A program made the position numbers and the translations under genes. Below are positions 43,471-52,594 of a DNA stretch of 64,000 bases, piece by piece. The DNA is taken from contig CAVZVW010000007.1 in assembly GCA_963778845.1 (NCBI GenBank), positions 65,158 to 129,157 of the forward strand, written 5' to 3'. Every line of letters starts with the position of its first letter. The stretch's first letter is position 1. This DNA is from CAVZVW01 sp963778845. Lineage in GTDB: Bacteria; Actinomycetota; Actinomycetes; Actinomycetales; Kineosporiaceae. The notes beneath the pieces were generated by a model. The model was not told the DNA's origin and ran no database searches. It was given only the letters and a program-made list of their open reading frames with translations.

Positions 43471-43483
43471 CGCTCAACAACTT
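43460..43483. promoter_or_regulatory. MarR-type operator upstream of the DODA dioxygenase
   Basis: AAGTTGTT-TAGCGCTC-AACAACTT is a perfect 8-8-8 inverted repeat, ending 14 bp before the dioxygenase GTG. A TTGTT..AACAA palindrome of this size is typical of MarR-family sites. The TAG stop of the upstream gene (43468-43470) lies inside the spacer. Confidence 0.65.
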
Positions 43484-43497
43484 GATAGCATCCGGGG

Positions 43498-44310
43498 GTG
43501 ACGCCCTCCCCCACCTCGCCGATTGCCGAGCGCAGCCAGTCGCGGATGCCGGCCATCTACATCGGGCACGGGGCCCCGCCCCTGGTCGACGACCTCCTCT
43601 GGACCTCGCAGCTACGAGCGTGGGCCGCCGACCTGCCACGCCCGACGGCCGTGCTCGTCGTGAGTGCCCACTGGGAGTCCGCCCCGCTGACCATCGGGGC
43701 GACCACGACCGTTCCGCTCGTCTATGACTTCTGGGGCTTCCCTCAGCGCTACTACCAGACCACGTACGCCGCGCCGGGGGCGCCGGAGCTCGCGGCCCGG
43801 GTCGAGGCCCTCATGCCGGACGGCGAGGAGGTCGCCCACCAGCCCGGCCGCGGTCTGGACCACGGCGCCTACGTCCCCCTGACCGTGATGTACCCCAATG
43901 CCGACGTGCCGGTGCTGCAGGTATCGCTGCCCACGCTGGACCCTCGGCGCCTACTCGACCTGGGTCGGCGCCTGGCACCGCTTCGCGACGAGGGTGTTCT
44001 CATCATCGGTAGCGGCTTCATGACGCACGGGCTGCCCTACCTGCAGATGCGTTCACCGGACCAGCCTCCGCCCGGCTGGTCGGCGGAGTTCGACGCCTGG
44101 GCCGCCGAGCGGCTGGCCCGCGGCGACGTCGACGGGCTCATGGACTTCCGCAACCAGGCACCGGCGGTGCGCTACGCCCACCCGACCGTGGAGCACCTGG
44201 CCCCGCTGTTCGTCACCCTCGGCAGCGCCGAGGACCCGACCGCACGGCCGGACACCCCGATCGACGGGTACTGGTACGGCCTGGCCAAGCGGTCCCTCCA
44301 GGTGGCGTGA
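43498..44310 (+). CDS. Class III extradiol dioxygenase (DODA/LigB type)
   Basis: 270 residues. The LigB/DODA fold is marked by YIGHGAPPLVDD (first metal-binding His), VVSAHWES (second His), RGLDHGAYVPLTVMYPNADV and IGSGFMTHGL. Such Zn/Fe(II) enzymes open aromatic rings of catechol-type compounds. The GTG at 43498 follows CCGGGG; an alternative ATG lies at 43546. It is preceded by a MarR-type operator, so expression is probably induced by an aromatic ligand. A flavoprotein reductase follows 74 bp downstream. Confidence 0.88.
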   Translation: MTPSPTSPIAERSQSRMPAIYIGHGAPPLVDDLLWTSQLRAWAADLPRPTAVLVVSAHWESAPLTIGATTTVPLVYDFWGFPQRYYQTTYAAPGAPELAARVEALMPDGEEVAHQPGRGLDHGAYVPLTVMYPNADVPVLQVSLPTLDPRRLLDLGRRLAPLRDEGVLIIGSGFMTHGLPYLQMRSPDQPPPGWSAEFDAWAAERLARGDVDGLMDFRNQAPAVRYAHPTVEHLAPLFVTLGSAEDPTARPDTPIDGYWYGLAKRSLQVA

Positions 44311-44384
44311 CCAGGGCGTCGCGGGTCGAGGCGGCCATGGGCGGGCGCCCGCTGAGCGCGATCCTCGCGGAGGGCTGACCGGCC

Positions 44385-45620
44385 ATGGGGCAGCGCATCG
44401 TCGTGGTCGGCGCCTCGCTCGGCGGCCTGCGGGCGGCGGAGGCCGTGCGCGCCGCCGGCTTCACGGGCGAGGTCGTGGTGCTCGGCGACGAGCCGCACAT
44501 GCCCTACACCAGGCCGCCGCTGTCGAAGGAGGCCCTCAGGGACGGCGTCAGCCACGCCGACCTCGAGTTCCACCGACGGGCGAGTGTGCACGACGTCGGC
44601 TGGTTGCTCGGTCACCGCGCCGTCTCCTCGTCGTTCGCCGACCAGACCGTCAGCGTCCGCGGCCCTGACGGCGATCGGCTTGTCGGCTGGGACGGCCTCG
44701 TCGTCGCGACCGGCGTCCGGCCGCGCCGCCTGGCCACCGACGCCCCGCCCGCCGGGCGGCACGCCGTCCGCACGCTCGAGGACGCCCACAACCTGCGGGC
44801 CGAGCTCGGGCCCGGACGCCGCGTCGTGGTCCTCGGTGCCGGCTTCGTCGGGTGCGAGGTCGCGGCCACGGCGGTGACCCTGGGAGCGCGGGTGGACGTC
44901 GTCGCGCCCGAGGCCGTCCCCCTGCTCCGCGCCCTGGGCCACCAGCCAGGTGCTGAGCTGCTGCGCAGGCACGAGGCGCGCGGTGTCCGCTTCCACCTCG
45001 GGCGACTGCCGGCCCTGGTCGAGGGCGACGACGCCGGCTCACGGGTGGCCGCCGTTGTGCTGGACGACGGCACGCGGCTCGTCGCCGACGTCGTCGTCGA
45101 GGCGCTGGGCTGCGTGCCCAACATCGAGTGGCTGGACGGCGCGGCCGGCCTGGACCTGTCTGACGGCGTGCTCTGCGACGGGTGGATGCGCGCGTCGACG
45201 GCCGCGGGGCCGCGCGGGGACGTCGTCGCGGTGGGCGACGTCGCGCGCTACCCGAACGCGTTGTACGACGACGTCGCGCGCCGGGTGGAGCACTGGAACA
45301 TGCCGACCGAGACGGCTCGGCGCGCGGGCCCGTCGCTGGTGGCCGGCCTGGCCGGCGGAGACCGGGCCCTGGCGCCCTTCGCGGCGCTACCGACGTTCTG
45401 GAGCGACCAGTACGACCTGAGGCTGCAGTCGTTCGGCGACCTCGGGCTCGCTGACGAGATCGCGGTGCTCGAGGGCGACCTGGGCGGGGAGGCCGTGGTC
45501 GGCTACCGCCGCGACGGGCACCTCGTGGGTGTGCTCGGCCTGGTGGAGCCCGCCACGGCGGGAACCTGGGCGATGCGCTCGCTGCTCGGCCTGCGCGGCG
45601 AGCTCAGCAGACGGTCTTGA
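44385..45620 (+). CDS. FAD-dependent ferredoxin/NAD(P)H reductase-like oxidoreductase
   Basis: 411 residues. The FAD motif RIVVVGASLGGLRAAEAVRA, the NAD(P) motif VVVLGAGFVGCEVAATAVTL, and the C-terminal FAD-contact AVGDVARYPN are in order; this is the pattern of ferredoxin/rhodocoxin reductases that feed electrons to oxygenases or P450s. The C-terminal reductase domain (FWSDQYDLRLQSFGD) is also present. No ferredoxin is encoded nearby; the dioxygenase just upstream may be functionally linked. Its last 17 bp overlap the convergent LCP gene. Confidence 0.9.
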   Translation: MGQRIVVVGASLGGLRAAEAVRAAGFTGEVVVLGDEPHMPYTRPPLSKEALRDGVSHADLEFHRRASVHDVGWLLGHRAVSSSFADQTVSVRGPDGDRLVGWDGLVVATGVRPRRLATDAPPAGRHAVRTLEDAHNLRAELGPGRRVVVLGAGFVGCEVAATAVTLGARVDVVAPEAVPLLRALGHQPGAELLRRHEARGVRFHLGRLPALVEGDDAGSRVAAVVLDDGTRLVADVVVEALGCVPNIEWLDGAAGLDLSDGVLCDGWMRASTAAGPRGDVVAVGDVARYPNALYDDVARRVEHWNMPTETARRAGPSLVAGLAGGDRALAPFAALPTFWSDQYDLRLQSFGDLGLADEIAVLEGDLGGEAVVGYRRDGHLVGVLGLVEPATAGTWAMRSLLGLRGELSRRS

Positions 45621-47184
45621 TGTCCTGAGCCGCACTCGGGTCGAAGACCGGCGACGGGCTGGGCTTGGGATGGGTCTTGCTGGACCCTGGGGACGGGGTG
45701 GCGGACAGCGTGGGCGTCGGGGTGACCTCGACCGGGGCGGTCAGGGCCTGCTGAACCAGCCGGTGGATCTTGGAGTAGTTGGGGTCGACCGTGTTGATCA
45801 CCGCCGTGGTGAACGGGAGGCTGCGGACGTGCGCCTTCTTGACGCGCAGCGCCAACGTCACCCACGCATTGAGCTCCTGCTTGGTGATGTCGGTGGTGAT
45901 GTTGTTCTTGGCGGCGTTCGCGATCTTGTCGAAGTTCAGTGCGGCCTGCACCGGGTCGGCCTGCTGCACGACGGCGCCGATGACGCACCGCTGGCGGCGC
46001 ATCCGGTCGTAGTCGTCGGTCGTGAAGCGGGAACGGGCGAACCACAGCGCGAAGTATCCGTTGAGGTGGCGGCGGCCGGGCAGAAGCCAGGACGACGGGT
46101 GCGGGTTCTCCTTGTTCCCACCCACCGGAAGCCGCTCGTGGATCGTGACCGTGACCCCGCCGATGGCGTCGACGAACGCCTGGAACCCCTGCAGGTTGAG
46201 CATCACAAAGTTGTCGATCTTGAGCCCGGTCACCTGCTCTGCGGCCTGCACCGTCGCGGTCAGCCCCGGGTGCGGGTCGCCCTTGTAGTACGTGTTCGCG
46301 TGTTCCTTGCCGAACGTCCACATCGCGTTGAGCAAACACTGCGGAACGCCGGAGGCGTCCACGCAGTAGTAGCCGTTCGGGTAGGCGGCCGCCTGCGGGC
46401 TGCCCGGGGGGAACGGAACGTGCTGCAGGCTGCGCGGCAGGCTCAGCAGCACGGTGTCCCCGGTGCGCGTGTTGATGCTGGCCACGATCATCGTGTCCGG
46501 GCGGATGCCGATGCGGTCGGCGCCGGCGTCGGACCCGAGGAACAAGACGTTGACTCGAGGGATGCCTGCCCAGGGGTCTGCCGCCGGCCCCGCCGTGGGG
46601 CGGCGGGCATCGCTCGACACCGGCGTGGAGGAGCCGAGGACCGTGTTGACGGCGTCACGGGTGAGCAGCGCGTAGCTGGCGCCCTTCGCCGCCGGCATCA
46701 CGCCGACGGCGATCAGAGCCGTGACCAGGGCGGCAGCCATGATCTTCTGCGTGCCGCTGAGGGTGGCGCTGCGCCGCAGGGCGGAATGGGTGCCCAGCAC
46801 GATCAGTGCCCAGACGAGCGCGATCACACCGATGGCCGCCGCCACCCAGATGAGGTTGTTCGTCGACGTGAGCAGCGACTGCGCCTGGGCCATCGGGTCG
46901 CCGTACAGCACGAACGTGACGGTCGCCGCGAGCAGCAGCACCTCGGCGCCGATCACGAGGAACCCGACCACGCGGCGTCCCGCCGCGACCAGCCCCGTCC
47001 CGGGGAACATCGTCCCGATGATCGTCCAGCCCACTACCCAGCCGAAACCCTGGCCCTCCGGTGTCGCGTGCCTCCCGCGCTGGCGGCGGCCGCCGGGAGG
47101 GGAGGTGGGGTCGAGGTCGATGAAGGGTTCGGGTTCGGGATCGCGGCGCGAACGACGGGCGGAGTCGGGCGCGATCTGTGTCAC
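45604..47184 (-). CDS. LCP family (LytR-CpsA-Psr) cell-wall ligase
   Basis: 526 residues. A basic N-terminal tail is followed by about four membrane helices (residues ~45-170). The LCP catalytic domain spans ~205-420: NVLFLGSDAGADRIGIRPDT, VLLSLPRSLQHVPFP, and FVDAIGGVTVTIHERL with the conserved Asp/Arg residues that bind the polyprenyl pyrophosphate. A Pro/Ser/Thr-rich C-terminus ends in a lone Cys. LCP enzymes attach secondary polymers (arabinogalactan, teichoic acid-like) to peptidoglycan. The multi-helix N-terminus is longer than the single helix of most members. Confidence 0.92.
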   Translation of the reverse strand: MTQIAPDSARRSRRDPEPEPFIDLDPTSPPGGRRQRGRHATPEGQGFGWVVGWTIIGTMFPGTGLVAAGRRVVGFLVIGAEVLLLAATVTFVLYGDPMAQAQSLLTSTNNLIWVAAAIGVIALVWALIVLGTHSALRRSATLSGTQKIMAAALVTALIAVGVMPAAKGASYALLTRDAVNTVLGSSTPVSSDARRPTAGPAADPWAGIPRVNVLFLGSDAGADRIGIRPDTMIVASINTRTGDTVLLSLPRSLQHVPFPPGSPQAAAYPNGYYCVDASGVPQCLLNAMWTFGKEHANTYYKGDPHPGLTATVQAAEQVTGLKIDNFVMLNLQGFQAFVDAIGGVTVTIHERLPVGGNKENPHPSSWLLPGRRHLNGYFALWFARSRFTTDDYDRMRRQRCVIGAVVQQADPVQAALNFDKIANAAKNNITTDITKQELNAWVTLALRVKKAHVRSLPFTTAVINTVDPNYSKIHRLVQQALTAPVEVTPTPTLSATPSPGSSKTHPKPSPSPVFDPSAAQDIKTVC

Positions 47185-47453
47185 GACTCCTCCTGCTTCC
47201 TGTCACGCCACCCGGGTGCTCGTATCGGTCACGAGACCCTGCCCTGTCACCGCCGGCGGACCCGCCGAGCCGTGCGCCGTCCCGAGCCGGCCGCCTCCGT
47301 GGACGCTCGAGGACGTCGTCCGGGGACTGCTGTGCCCGCCCCATTCTCTCACTAGACGCGCGAGGGCCGTGCCACGTTGCGCGGGGGCCCAAGCTCAGGG
47401 GTAGCTCCTTTGCCCCCGCCGTGGTCGGGCCGCTACCCTTGCCCCGGTCGTGA

Positions 47454-47543
47454 GGAGGCGTCGCCTAGCCCGGTTTATGGCGCCCGCCTGCTAAGCGGGT
47501 TGGGGGTAATGCCCCCTCGCGGGTTCAAATCCCGCCGCCTCCG
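47454..47543 (+). tRNA. tRNA-Ser(GCT)
   Basis: A 90-nt type II tRNA. Acceptor GGAGGCG pairs with CGCCTCC; the anticodon stem CCCGC/GCGGG encloses CTGCTAA with anticodon GCT; a long variable arm (GGGGGTAATGCCCCC) and the T-loop GGTTCAAATC are present. The 3' CCA is not encoded (CCT follows). Confidence 0.97.
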
Positions 47544-47673
47544 CCTCAGATGTGCTCCGGCTTCGTGTGAGCCGGAGCACATCTGCCGCTGTCTCGTCCT
47601 CCCAGGCTCTCCCGGGTTGGCGACGACGACACCCGGCACGCGCCTGGTGATCGCCGCGCCTGCCACTTCGCGG

Positions 47674-49527
47674 TCAGTTGACGCCGAGGCGCGCCTTGAG
47701 GTCGTGCAGCTCCGTGGCGAGGCTGGTCGGCAGCCGGTCGCCGATCTTGGCGAACCACTCCTCGATGAGCGGGATCTCGGCCTTCCAGTCGTCCACGTCG
47801 ACGGCGAGGGCTGCGTCCACGTCGTCGTCGGAGACGTCGAGCCCGTCGGTGTCGAGAGCGCCGCCGGACGGAACCAGGCCGATCGGGGTCTCGACGGCGC
47901 CCGCCGTCCCCTCGATCCGCTCGATGACCCACTTGAGCACGCGGCTGTTCTCGCCGTACCCCGGCCACAGGAACCTGCCGCCCTCGTCCTTGCGGAACCA
48001 GTTGACGTAGAACATCTTCGGCAGCTTGGACGCGTCGGCGCCCTTGCCGACCTCCAGCCAGTGCTGGAAGTAGTCGCCGGCGTGGTAGCCGAGGAACGGC
48101 AGCATCGCCATCGGGTCACGGCGGACGACGCCGACCGCACCCGTGGCGGCCGCGGTCGTCTCGCTGCTCATCGTGGCGCCCATGAACACGCCGTGCTGCC
48201 AGTCGCGCGCCTCGGTGACCAGGGGCACCGTGTTGCGCCGCCGGCCGCCGAAGAGGATCGCCGAGATCGGCACGCCCTGGGGGTCGTAGTACTCGGGAGC
48301 CAGGATCGGGCAGTTGGCGATGGGGGTGCAGAACCGGCTGTTGGGGTGGGAGCTGACCTTGCCCGACTCCGGCGTCCAGTCCTCGCCGTGCCAGTCGGTC
48401 AGGTGCGCCGGCGGCTCCTTCGTCATGCCCTCCCACCACACGTCGCCGTCGTCGGTGAGCGCGACGTTCGTGAAGACCGAGCCGCCCTTCTCGACGGCGC
48501 GCATCGCGTTCGGGTTGGTGTTCCAGCCCGTGCCTGGGGCCACGCCGAACAGGCCGGCCTCCGGGTTGACGGCGTAGAGCCGGCCGTCCGCGCCGAAGCG
48601 CATCCAGGCGATGTCGTCGCCGACCATCTCCGCGGTCCAGCCAGGAACGGTCGGCTCGATCATCGCCAGGTTGGTCTTGCCGCAGGCGCTGGGGAACGCG
48701 GCGGCGACGTAGTGCACGTGGTTCTGCGGGCTCGTCAGCTTGAGGATGAGCATGTGCTCGGCCATCCAGCCCTCGTCGCGGGCCATCGCCGAGGCGATCC
48801 GCAGGGCGTAGCACTTCTTGCCCAGCAGGGCGTTGCCGCCGTAGCCGGACCCGTAGCTCCAGATCTCGCGCGTCTGCGGGAAGTGGGATATGTACTTGGT
48901 CGTGTTGCAGGGCCACGCGACGTCGGCCTGGCCGGGCTCCAGCGGCGCGCCCACCGAGTGCAGGGCCTTGACGAAGCTCGCGTCGCTGCCCATCCGCTCG
49001 AGCACCGGGGTGCCCACGCGGGCCATCACCCGCATGGAGACGACGACGTAGGCGGAGTCGGTGATCTCGACGCCGTACATCGGCGTCTGCGCGTCGAGGC
49101 TGCCCATGACGAACGGGATCACGTACATGGTCCGCCCGCGCATCCCCCCGCGGTACAGGTCGCTCATCAAGGAGCGCATCTGCGCCGGTGCCATCCAGTG
49201 GTTCGTCGGACCGGCGTCGGCCTCCTCCTCGCTGCAGATGAAGGTGCGGTCCTCGACGCGGGCGACGTCTCCGGGGTCGGATGCGCACCAGTAGCTGTCG
49301 GGCTTCTTGCTGAGCCGGACCAGCGTGCCGCCCGCGACCAGGCCGTCGACGAGCACCTGCGCCTCGGCGTCGCTGCCGTCGACCCAGTGGACGGCGTCGG
49401 GGGTCGTCAGGGCGGCCACCTCGTCGACCCAGGCCCGCAGGCGGGCGTGCGTCGTCGGGGCGCCGGCGGCTGTGGCCGGGGCGTCGCTGCGCGAGACGTC
49501 CGGGAGGTCGTGGTCTGTGGTGGTCAC
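47674..49527 (-). CDS. pckG: Phosphoenolpyruvate carboxykinase (GTP)
   Basis: 617 residues, the normal length for the GTP class. The kinase-1a loop FPSACGKTNLAMIEP, the metal-binding and kinase-2 region WTAEMVGDDIAWMRFG, and FGGRRRNTVPLV (guanine/PEP site) are conserved. It converts oxaloacetate to PEP in gluconeogenesis. GTG at 49525-49527 was chosen because it gives the family length and is preceded by AGGAAGG; the frame further upstream is non-homologous. A CRP/GlxR-like site lies ~200 bp upstream, suggesting cAMP-dependent control. Confidence 0.95.
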   Translation of the reverse strand: MTTTDHDLPDVSRSDAPATAAGAPTTHARLRAWVDEVAALTTPDAVHWVDGSDAEAQVLVDGLVAGGTLVRLSKKPDSYWCASDPGDVARVEDRTFICSEEEADAGPTNHWMAPAQMRSLMSDLYRGGMRGRTMYVIPFVMGSLDAQTPMYGVEITDSAYVVVSMRVMARVGTPVLERMGSDASFVKALHSVGAPLEPGQADVAWPCNTTKYISHFPQTREIWSYGSGYGGNALLGKKCYALRIASAMARDEGWMAEHMLILKLTSPQNHVHYVAAAFPSACGKTNLAMIEPTVPGWTAEMVGDDIAWMRFGADGRLYAVNPEAGLFGVAPGTGWNTNPNAMRAVEKGGSVFTNVALTDDGDVWWEGMTKEPPAHLTDWHGEDWTPESGKVSSHPNSRFCTPIANCPILAPEYYDPQGVPISAILFGGRRRNTVPLVTEARDWQHGVFMGATMSSETTAAATGAVGVVRRDPMAMLPFLGYHAGDYFQHWLEVGKGADASKLPKMFYVNWFRKDEGGRFLWPGYGENSRVLKWVIERIEGTAGAVETPIGLVPSGGALDTDGLDVSDDDVDAALAVDVDDWKAEIPLIEEWFAKIGDRLPTSLATELHDLKARLGVN

Positions 49528-50040
49528 GGGGGCTGCCCTTCCTCGTGGTGTGCTCCCGACGGCCTGTGGCCATCGGGTCGCTCCCGGGCCGCACAGCGCG
49601 GTGAGCGATCGTGGTTGTTGTGCGTCAGGCGTCACGGTCGGTGACCGGACGCCACATCTTCGGGGATCCGACCACGGTAGGTGCAGCCGCCCACGAGGCC
49701 AACCGTACGGTGACGGAATACTTAGTGAATCCTGTCACAAGCGTCACCGGGCCGCACATGTCCTGTGCCAGGTGATGGTTGACAGTGGACAAACGAGGTT
49801 CCGTCCGTGGGCGGCATGGCGACTCCCGAGGCCCAGCCTGCGGGTGGCGGCCGTCCTGACCCTGCTGGACCCCTCCACGGCGACGCCCTTCACGTCACCT
49901 CGCCACTTCGAGCCCAGCCGGGAGTCAGGTCGTGAATGGTGGCCGGGGCCGGCCATGGTCCGCATCGTCGCTCGGGGCCCCGGGTTGATGTTCGGGTCGC
50001 GTTCTTGCCAGGCGTCCGACGGTGGGCGCATGGTTGACAG
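49528..50040. promoter_or_regulatory. Divergent promoter region between pckG and a lipoprotein gene
   Basis: About 510 bp without a gene. It contains a CRP/GlxR-like site (49724-49739) flanked by an outer inverted repeat GGTGACG (49709-49715)/CGTCACC (49742-49748). TTGACA at ~49778 and a second TTGACAG just before 50041 are plus-strand -35 candidates. Confidence 0.45.
49724..49739 (-). promoter_or_regulatory. CRP/GlxR-like binding site upstream of pckG
   Basis: On the minus strand TGTGA-CAGGAT-TCACT matches the TGTGA-N6-TCACA consensus of CRP-family regulators at 9 of 10 half-site positions. In corynebacteria and mycobacteria, CRP/GlxR controls central carbon genes including pck. Confidence 0.6.
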
Positions 50041-50589
50041 GTGATCAATGCAGCGGCAACCAGCCCCGCGCGGTCCGTCGCGCTGGCAGCGGGGGTCCTG
50101 GCTGTCACGGCAGCGCTGTCATCCTGCGGCTTCGGTAGGACGTCGGCGCCTCCGACGGCTCCCGCGACGGTCCTGTCGCCCACGTCGGCTCATGTTGATT
50201 CCGGACCTCCGCTCGGCGCGGTTGGCTGTCGGCCGCCTTCGCCCGTCTACGAGGACGGAGGAGTGCCGGGAACAGTGCACGGAACTCCGGGTCCAGGGGC
50301 GCTTGAGATGCGCGGAGGGCTGGGACTGACACCGCTGTACACCGGCGTGGAGTACAAGATTGTCTGGCGGGTGACGGGCAACGGTCCCCTCCGGCTGCTC
50401 GTAAAGGGGCCGGACGGCCGTGATCGCAGCCTTGTCTGGGGGCCGGCGTTCCACGAGCAGAGCACACTCACGTGGCGCGGACAGGAATGGGGCGCCGGCT
50501 TCCAGTTCGACGCGCCGGGGTGCTGGAGCATTCGCGCTGTCCGCGGCGGTGACTGGGCGGATGTCTGGATCCGCGTCCACGCCTCGTAG
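50041..50589 (+). CDS. Putative secreted lipoprotein
   Basis: 182 residues from GTG at 50041. The signal helix VALAAGVLAVTAALSSCGFG ends in a lipobox L-S-S-C, so the mature protein should be membrane-anchored outside the cell. The C-terminal ~100 residues form a beta-rich domain (VEYKIVWRVTGNGPLRLLVK, ending CWSIRAVRGGDWADVWIRVH). This pattern is found in small actinobacterial lipoproteins of unknown role. Upstream TTGACAG may be its -35 box. No operon partner. Confidence 0.75.
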   Translation: MINAAATSPARSVALAAGVLAVTAALSSCGFGRTSAPPTAPATVLSPTSAHVDSGPPLGAVGCRPPSPVYEDGGVPGTVHGTPGPGALEMRGGLGLTPLYTGVEYKIVWRVTGNGPLRLLVKGPDGRDRSLVWGPAFHEQSTLTWRGQEWGAGFQFDAPGCWSIRAVRGGDWADVWIRVHAS

Positions 50590-50747
50590 CGTCGGAACCG
50601 CGCATCGTCACGGCCTGACAGTGTTCGGAAGGCAAGTGTGTCGTAGCCCCTCTGGGCCCAGGGCCGGTTGGCCGACCAGGCGGCCGGCGAGGAAGTCGGT
50701 CGCCGAATCGGGTCATCGGCTTGGGGGAGGCACCTGGGCCGGGTCAG

Positions 50748-51482
50748 TCACTCCTCGCCGGTGAGGCGTAGCACCGCCAGGCGGCGTCCGGCGAACCAGG
50801 TGACCAGCACGACCAGCGCCACGATCATGATCACCCCGGTGGTCAGGGCGACGGCGGAGGTCGGGTGGCCATCGGTTCCGCCCGGAGGTGCTGTCACCAC
50901 CCGGGCTGCCACCGCCAGGGCCCACTGCTGGATGCTCAGCACCTGTGCCCCGGGGACGAACTGGCCGATCAACGTCTCCCAGACCAGCAGGTAGATCAGG
51001 CCGATCACCACGGCGTGACGGGTGACGACGGCCAGGCTCAGGAACAGGGCGCAGTAGGCGACGCCGGCCACGGCGGCCGCAGCACCGAAGCCGAGCGCCA
51101 GGTGCCGGGTCTGCCCGGCGAGCAGCAGGCCGGCCAGCAGGGTGGGGAGCGCCGCAAAAAGCAGGACGACGCCGACCGCCACCGACAGCTTCGTGACCAC
51201 GATCACCGGACGGCGCAGGGGCTTGGAGAGCAGGTAGACGATCGAGCCGTCGTCGATCTCCGGTCCGATCGCACCCGTGCCGGTGATGAGCCCGAGCAGT
51301 GGGACCAGGGTGCCCAGCGCCAGGCCGGCCAGGACGTGCAGTGCGAGGCCGGGGTTCGGCCCGGAGACCCAGCGGACTACGCCGGCCACCGCCAGCAGCA
51401 CGACCGGGAGGGCCAGCAGCAGCAGGGCTCGACGACGTCCGAGCAGGCTGCGCACGGTCAGCCGGGCAACGGTCGCGTTCAT
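50748..51482 (-). CDS. ABC transporter permease (ABC-2 type)
   Basis: 244 residues with six hydrophobic helices (LLLLALPVVLLAVAGVVRWV; HVLAGLALGTLVPLLGLITG; VAVGVVLLFAALPTLLAGLL; and three more). The D-D-G-S-I-V-Y-L-L-S-K-P-L motif before helix 3 is typical of ABC-2/NosY-type permeases. It pairs with the ATPase directly upstream: its ATG overlaps the ATPase TGA as ATGA. This is the last gene of a four-gene ABC operon; the substrate is unknown. Confidence 0.87.
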   Translation of the reverse strand: MNATVARLTVRSLLGRRRALLLLALPVVLLAVAGVVRWVSGPNPGLALHVLAGLALGTLVPLLGLITGTGAIGPEIDDGSIVYLLSKPLRRPVIVVTKLSVAVGVVLLFAALPTLLAGLLLAGQTRHLALGFGAAAAVAGVAYCALFLSLAVVTRHAVVIGLIYLLVWETLIGQFVPGAQVLSIQQWALAVAARVVTAPPGGTDGHPTSAVALTTGVIMIVALVVLVTWFAGRRLAVLRLTGEE

Positions 51483-52594
51483 CGCGACACCAGGTAGGCG
51501 AAGACGCTCTCCAGCGACTCGTCGGCCGGAGTCACCTCGAACAGGCGGACGCCGAGCCGTTGGGCCAGCAGCGGCAACGCCTCGACGAACCGCCCATGGT
51601 CGACTGCCTCGACGTGGAGGCCGCCGTCTCCGGCGGGCCCGAGCGGCGCCGCGCGGGAGGACGTCGTGTCGGACGCCGACCTGCCGCCTGGCCCGGGGGA
51701 CGCGAGCCGGTCGGGGGCCGCGAGCCGGACGCCGGCCACGCTGCCCTCGGCGATGATCGCCGCCGCGAGCGCGCGGTCGTTGCTCGAGCGCAGCGTGTAC
51801 TGGTGGGGCCGCCCTGTCATCAGCTGGCGGATCTCCCGGAAGTCCCCCGACGCGGCGTGCCGCCCGGCCACCATCACCTGGATGCTGGCGGCGACCTCCG
51901 CGACCTCCTCGAGGATGTGCGAGCTGAAGAGCACCGTGCGCCCGTGAGCCCCCATGTGCCGCAGCAGGTCCATGAGCTGCATGCGCTGGCGAGGGTCCAT
52001 GCCGTTGAACGGCTCGTCGAGCAGCAGGACCGCAGGGTCGTGCACCAGGGCGGTGGCCATCTTCACCCGTTGCTTCATGCCCTTGGAGTAGGTGGCTATC
52101 TCGCGGTCCTTGGCGTCGGTCATCTCGACCGTCTCCAGCGCCCTCGTGGCTGCCGCCTGCGGGTCGGCCAGCCGGTGCAGCCTGGCATTGGCCAGCACGA
52201 ACTCCCACCCCGTGACCACGTCGTACATCGCCTCGCGCTCGGGGACCAGCCCGATGCGGCGGTAGATCTCGACGTTGCGCCATACCTGCTCGCCGTCGAG
52301 AGTCACCGACCCGGACGACGGCGCGAGGAAGCCGGCCATCATGTTGATCAGCGTCGACTTGCCGGCTCCGTTCGGCCCGAGCAGGCCGGTGACGCCCGGA
52401 CCGATCTCCATGGTGACGTCGTTGACGGCGACGACGTTGCCGAACCATCGCGAGACCCGTTCCAGGGTCATGGTGCTGCCGGCACCGGGCGGTGGCGGGG
52501 CTGTGGCCGGAGCCGGGGCCGCGGCCGGGGCGGGGGCCGGGGCTGGGAGGCGGCGGGCGGCGTCGTCCCCCGCATGGGCTTGTGGGTGGCTCAT
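51479..52594 (-). CDS. ABC transporter ATP-binding protein
   Basis: 371 residues. A low-complexity Ala/Pro-rich N-terminal extension (residues ~14-38) precedes the nucleotide-binding domain: Walker A GLLGPNGAGKSTLINMM, signature YSKGMKQRVKMA (degenerate for LSGGQ), Walker B VLLLDEPFNGMDP, and switch His in FSSHILEE. The ~130-residue C-terminal extension is likely regulatory. It overlaps the permease genes on both sides by ATGA. It powers export with the downstream six-helix permease. Confidence 0.9.
   Translation of the reverse strand: MSHPQAHAGDDAARRLPAPAPAPAAAPAPATAPPPPGAGSTMTLERVSRWFGNVVAVNDVTMEIGPGVTGLLGPNGAGKSTLINMMAGFLAPSSGSVTLDGEQVWRNVEIYRRIGLVPEREAMYDVVTGWEFVLANARLHRLADPQAAATRALETVEMTDAKDREIATYSKGMKQRVKMATALVHDPAVLLLDEPFNGMDPRQRMQLMDLLRHMGAHGRTVLFSSHILEEVAEVAASIQVMVAGRHAASGDFREIRQLMTGRPHQYTLRSSNDRALAAAIIAEGSVAGVRLAAPDRLASPGPGGRSASDTTSSRAAPLGPAGDGGLHVEAVDHGRFVEALPLLAQRLGVRLFEVTPADESLESVFAYLVSR

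Noticed and set aside
45529..47355. 608-codon plus-strand open frame over the LCP gene
   Set aside because: The opposite strand encodes a clear LCP protein; this frame has no similarity and GC-bias composition.
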